DNA of 64,000 nucleotides from Sthenelais limicola (lineage: Eukaryota > Annelida > Polychaeta > Phyllodocida > Sigalionidae). Of the stretch, positions 59,543 through 64,000 are shown one piece after another. Below the pieces are notes generated by a model, which was given only the letters and a program-made list of their open reading frames with translations, searched no databases and was not told where the DNA came from. Each line of letters opens with the position of its first letter. Within the stretch, counting starts at the first letter, position 1. The translations under genes and the position numbers were made by a program. The stretch is from assembly GCA_942159475.1 (NCBI GenBank), contig OW804095.1, positions 70,150,773 to 70,214,772 on the forward strand. Reading direction: 5' to 3'.

Positions 59543-62500
59543 CGACTGTAGAAAGAACGGGAACTGGGTTCTGTTGTATACGCTATAAGGAAAGGAATTT
59601 TTGCGAGGGTATTCCTTCACCTGTAGGAAGGAAACTTATCATCCCTACGTACCATTTCCAGCTGGTGGGAATGACGTATGCATTTTTATTCCCACCCATC
59701 TAAGTATGGGGGGAAAGTGTAGGAATTCACACAAACAACTTTTCTTTGCTTGGAATCAGAATATTAATCGAGTACACGCTGGGGGAAATAATTAATACAT
59801 CTGGTTGTATATACTTTTACGCGATGTAATCATGCGATACCATGGGTTTTTTGTACAGTTGAGCTCTTTAGTGTTAGGGACATTATGTAGATGATAACAG
59901 AAAGTCAACAGATCTTGGCCTATCATATACTATAGGGTGGGTAAATAATAACAAAGTTGTGTCCCCCTCTTCAGTCCTCCCTGCCGCACTGACCGAACCA
60001 ATGTACATGAATTAATTTCCACTTCACCACAAATTGCTCAGTTTTCAGAGAATAGGGATCTAGAAGCTAAACTGTACATGGGTTTTTTGTTATTTTGATG
60101 AGTGTGTGAGGGCTTAGATTACCTGGACTATACATCGTCGGAGGCCTCACTAATACCACACATAGTTGTGGTTAGGCCCGTCGGTCCACTCGGTCATGTT
60201 GATATCAATCGGGTTTAGGCCGTGAAAATTACTTTAGCTCTAAGACTGTCTTGTCTTTTTAAATAATAAAAAAATATATATCAAAGGATATATATATGAA
60301 ACAGCATAATTATCGTAGGAAGGTGGAAGAGCTGGTCTAGGATGAAATGGCACTATTACTTCATACTTCTCCAATTCAATTCCAAATCCTTACAATCCCT
60401 TTCCGAACTCACATATGCAACATTATATACACAAAATGTAATATTATTTGATGCAATGTTCATTTGTACATAAATGGCCATTTAAAGCCCTACTAGCTAT
60501 TTTGCTATCATTTCACCTTTCCAGTACAAACAGAGAAATCAGTGAAAGAAACAAATGGAGTACTATAGCAATTGCATGAGAAGAATGCTTCACATATTTA
60601 ACACCAGATGGCCTATGTGTCTGACTGATACATTGGGTGAGCAACTCACAATTCTCCGGAAGAAGACAACTTCGTTACAAAAAGTGCAGTGGATGAAGTA
60701 AACTGATTTATAACAAAATACTAACCAGAAAAATCTATAGATCATAATATGATAATATCTCTAACTGAGAAATAACTTTACATGGTTATGTAAACAGGTC
60801 AATTTATTCTCCTATATGGAAACGCATAGATCTATCAACGTCGTCCATTAAATCTGATCTCATCAACTTCGATCACTTTAGATCAAGGAGGTATTCCATC
60901 GTGAATATGTATATATAAGAGAAAACTAGGCTGACACCAATGACTCTAAAAGAGGAGCAAACCTTGTTTTCTCTCTCGGTAAAATTAGTAGACAAAAAAA
61001 CAATAACTTCTTACCAGCAACTATGCAAAAGAATATAATATATATGATATATAATTTTGTATATAAACATTACTAGAAAATCACCAAGGACTTCTCGTTG
61101 GATGCACTAGCGTAGCGGATACATTTTACAATTCCAAAATAGTTCACTCTATGTTATGTTAACCGATTCTAAATTTTGTTGACTATACATGTGTTCTTCG
61201 CTGAAAGAGACCATCGATCACCAATTACTTCAAAATGTGATAATGCCGTTTATGTTGTACTCGGGAGTATTTGAGGATAGGTACGTCAGCACATGCAATA
61301 AAACTAATTATGCCCGCTTTATATCATTATCTAATAAGTCGCACTGCATTAGTGGATACCACGGCCGGGTGAAGTGAATTGATATGGAAGGAAAGCAAAG
61401 CCCCTTTCACTTCACGTAAGTGTCGCCAAGTTAAATCTGTGTGACACCTTCATACTCGTCCCCGGGCCTCTCCTTTAAATCATCACACCCAAAGATATCC
61501 AGGTCGATCTTGTCTCGAAATAGATTTTAGTAAATCGTTTCAATAGAGTGAAAGTATACACACCAAAAAAAAATCAATTTCGCGATTTTATAGTTGGAAG
61601 GTGGCATTAATATTATTCTTTTTATTGGAGAAAATCAGTTGTTTCTAGTATCCATGGAGAACTGTTGATAAATGTACTCAATCGATGCATTTAAATACAA
61701 TGCAGACTCTCGTATTATATATTTGTGTCGCGTGTGTATGATTTGTGGAGAGGACACATTCATATGTCGAGGAAAATATAATTTCTAATCATACAATACA
61801 TAGTATCGGTCTTCCTAGATAGCACCGGCATTTAAGCGCTGTAGGACAGGGTACATAGAAAGACAGCGCTAGAATGCAATGAAATATTCATAGATTACGC
61901 CAACAGTATCAGTGGGGGGACTTAGCCCTCTCATATATATTATCAGTACATAACAGGCTTGCCACTAAAAGCAATCACTTTATCGATAGACCCAGGAGAA
62001 ATTGACACTTTCTAGTGATTATACCGGCAAGGAATGTTTAATTGACTGGGAGAGAAGTGTGCTGTATTAGAGCATAGTTTTATTGTTTTATCTCATGCTT
62101 TTATGCAATAGATTACAGACATGTGGGATTACCAGTCATTTAAGGGCTTGTCACAATATTTTGTTTATAGTTTAAAGCTAATCACGACTGTAGTACCTTA
62201 ATGGTTTGATGGATGTAGGCTGAAATAAAAGGTGGTACAAACTATACATAAGTTGCACGCGAGTACACCATTGATTCTTCCAGAAGAAAAGTTATATATA
62301 GGCTCTTATTCCTTCTAGTATGAAAAATTTAACGGCAGAAGATTATGGTTCATGAATGTTCTATAAGTGATTAGACTTAAACCATATTCTTTTGTGATAA
62401 TTATATTCATTAGATAGTTCCAGTTGCTCTGACCTGTTTACTTGAACCTTTCATAATGTGTGAGTTTCATGACCGCTGGATAAACAATCGGCCAGAGTAG

Positions 62501-64000
62501 GATCTTGTCCTTCCCTTTTCAATGATGACTGAAGATTTTTTGGAACGGAAAATCGATGGAATGGCATAAATTTGGAACGTGGAAATCAGACGATTAGTTA
62601 TTATGTCCTTAAATTATTTAAGTCAAATCGGCGCCGTAGTCGCCGAACATTCATAATGTATTTCCAGTACGTTCAGATTGCCATTCATGCCTTTCCTTAA
62701 TCATTTCCCTCCCTTCTTGCCTCCCCCTCCCCCACCCTGTCCCTCATTGCCGAATCTCTCCCTCCCACAAAGGAGCCTATGTTATATCTGTCCCATAAAA
62801 CATTCATCTTTTAATCAGAATGGCAACAAATACCGGCCGCTGATCCGCTGTATCACTCAGACCTAGCAACTGACCTTGCTTATCTGACCAAATGAGATAT
62901 CGTGATACGGACCAGTCGACTGGAAGCACAGACGCTGCCGGAAGCTGGTAAACGTATTTCCGGTTCATGTAGCGTTTTGCGAGGCAATATAAAGGCCCTA
63001 TGCTGTCGATACAGTGTTTTCCGGGCGGTGGTCTATTATACATAACGAGCTCATTTTGCTTTCTCTATCTGAATGCGTATTTACGAAGCAAGATGCAGTC
63101 ACTAGACCAACCAATGATATTGACATATCTCCTCAAACTCAGTTGGTTAGGAATATCTACGAAATTACTGTCAGGGCAAGGCTGAATATTGGCTACTTTG
63201 TTGGATTGGCTGGGTATATACATTTGGATGTATATATCCACTCACCTGATAAAAAGGCAAGTGCAAGTTATATTGCTCTTCGGGCTATCAATGAAAAGCG
63301 ATCCGCCACAAAAACTGATATGGCATCTAGTTTCTATTTAGTTCTAAAGGTTTGCTTTTCGACCACAAATACATATCGAAGGGAGAATATGATTACATAA
63401 ACACTCATTTAAGACGATGATACTAAAATTGTAATAACTAAAAGAATAACTACAAAATATTGCATATCTTCATCATGTGCACCCTTTTATTTTAGCCCTC
63501 TTCCCTATCTTCATAAGTGATCAGGTACTACCCAACGAATGGAATTAGCCTTCAGATATGACCTACATCCCAGTTGGTTGGCCATAATCCAGAGTTTAAG
63601 CTTTTGTGATCTGACATACTATGCTATAAACGACTGACCTGATGTGTAAGAGCCACTGTATACTTATATCGTCCCAAATATATGACATCTGTGAACAGAG
63701 GTATATGGAAAAGGTCGCTCCTACATATACTGCTATATTGTGCACAGTTTCGTATTCGAAATCAACACATGAATTTTACATGTCCTGGAGCAAATGGCAT
63801 TTCATCTATTCTACATCTACCAATTCAGGGGTCAGGTATAGGTACATATCTACATAAACAATATGACATTCTCACAGCTTATGGGGTTAAGGAAAGGATG
63901 GGCAATGTCAGCCTAATGGTATCCCATCAATTATAAATGGGGTGAACCTTTCTGTGGGGATGAGGGAAAGTAAAAGCTTTGGTTCGTATAGGTCTTGGCT
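59543..64000. other. No gene recognised
   Basis: AT-rich sequence without a supportable exon, RNA gene or transposon boundary. The longest open frame (63014-63400, 128 codons) has no domain, no splice-signal support and random-looking composition. A C-rich low-complexity tract lies near 62706-62745. Confidence 0.5.

Noticed and set aside
63014..63400. 128-codon open frame
   Set aside because: No domain, no splice-signal context, and a composition like the flanking DNA; chance frame more likely.

Overview
The window looks like AT-rich, gene-poor nuclear DNA of an animal, most plausibly a marine invertebrate; the exact organism cannot be told from the sequence. Reasons: long stretches with no credible open frame, spliced-gene signals (a polypyrimidine-AG acceptor leading into one convincing terminal exon with polyadenylation signals), microsatellites, and several families of eukaryotic transposable elements. 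There is no bacterial-style gene packing, no rRNA or CRISPR array, and no tRNA that I could support.

Layout. 1-4.7 kb: nothing coding. 4.68-6.15 kb (minus): 5'-truncated non-LTR retrotransposon with an open 428-residue reverse transcriptase. 6.2-15.1 kb: no gene; a (CT)n microsatellite at 11.4 kb. 15.2-15.4 kb (minus): 3' scrap of another LINE. 24.04-24.28 kb (plus): last exon of a host gene with a Ser/Asp-rich, Lys-rich tail, followed by AATAAA signals; this is the only host coding sequence I support with reasonable confidence. 31.74-36.24 kb (minus): apparently complete Ngaro-type tyrosine-recombinase (YR) retrotransposon with split direct repeats A1-gag-RT/RNaseH-YR-B1-A2-B2. 39.2-41.1 kb: remnants of two LINEs in opposite orientation. 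41.21-42.65 kb: inverted-repeat DNA element with nested repeats and a 23-bp-arm hairpin. 46.93-48.02 kb: 1.09-kb non-autonomous element with TTAA target duplication and AGG...CCT ends (Kolobok-like). 48.70-51.73 kb (plus): a second, divergent Ngaro-type element with both termini but two internal deletions that remove the RT core and the YR active site. 57.46-59.54 kb: fold-back element with ~340-bp inverted repeats, a 6-bp target duplication, and an internal G-tract and minisatellite. The remainder, to 64 kb, shows nothing I can support.

How the parts work together. In the Ngaro element the A repeat carries GC-box, CCAAT and CRE-like motifs (a likely promoter) and the B repeat carries AATAAA (likely 3' end). 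Gag packages the RNA, RT/RNaseH copies it, and the YR integrates a circular product. Notably, gag and pol are in the same frame and separated only by one UAG in the same AAA-UAG-GAU context in both otherwise divergent Ngaro elements, with no AUG close behind. This suggests that Gag-Pol is made by stop-codon readthrough. The split repeats of the complete copy look identical by eye, so it may be a recent insertion.
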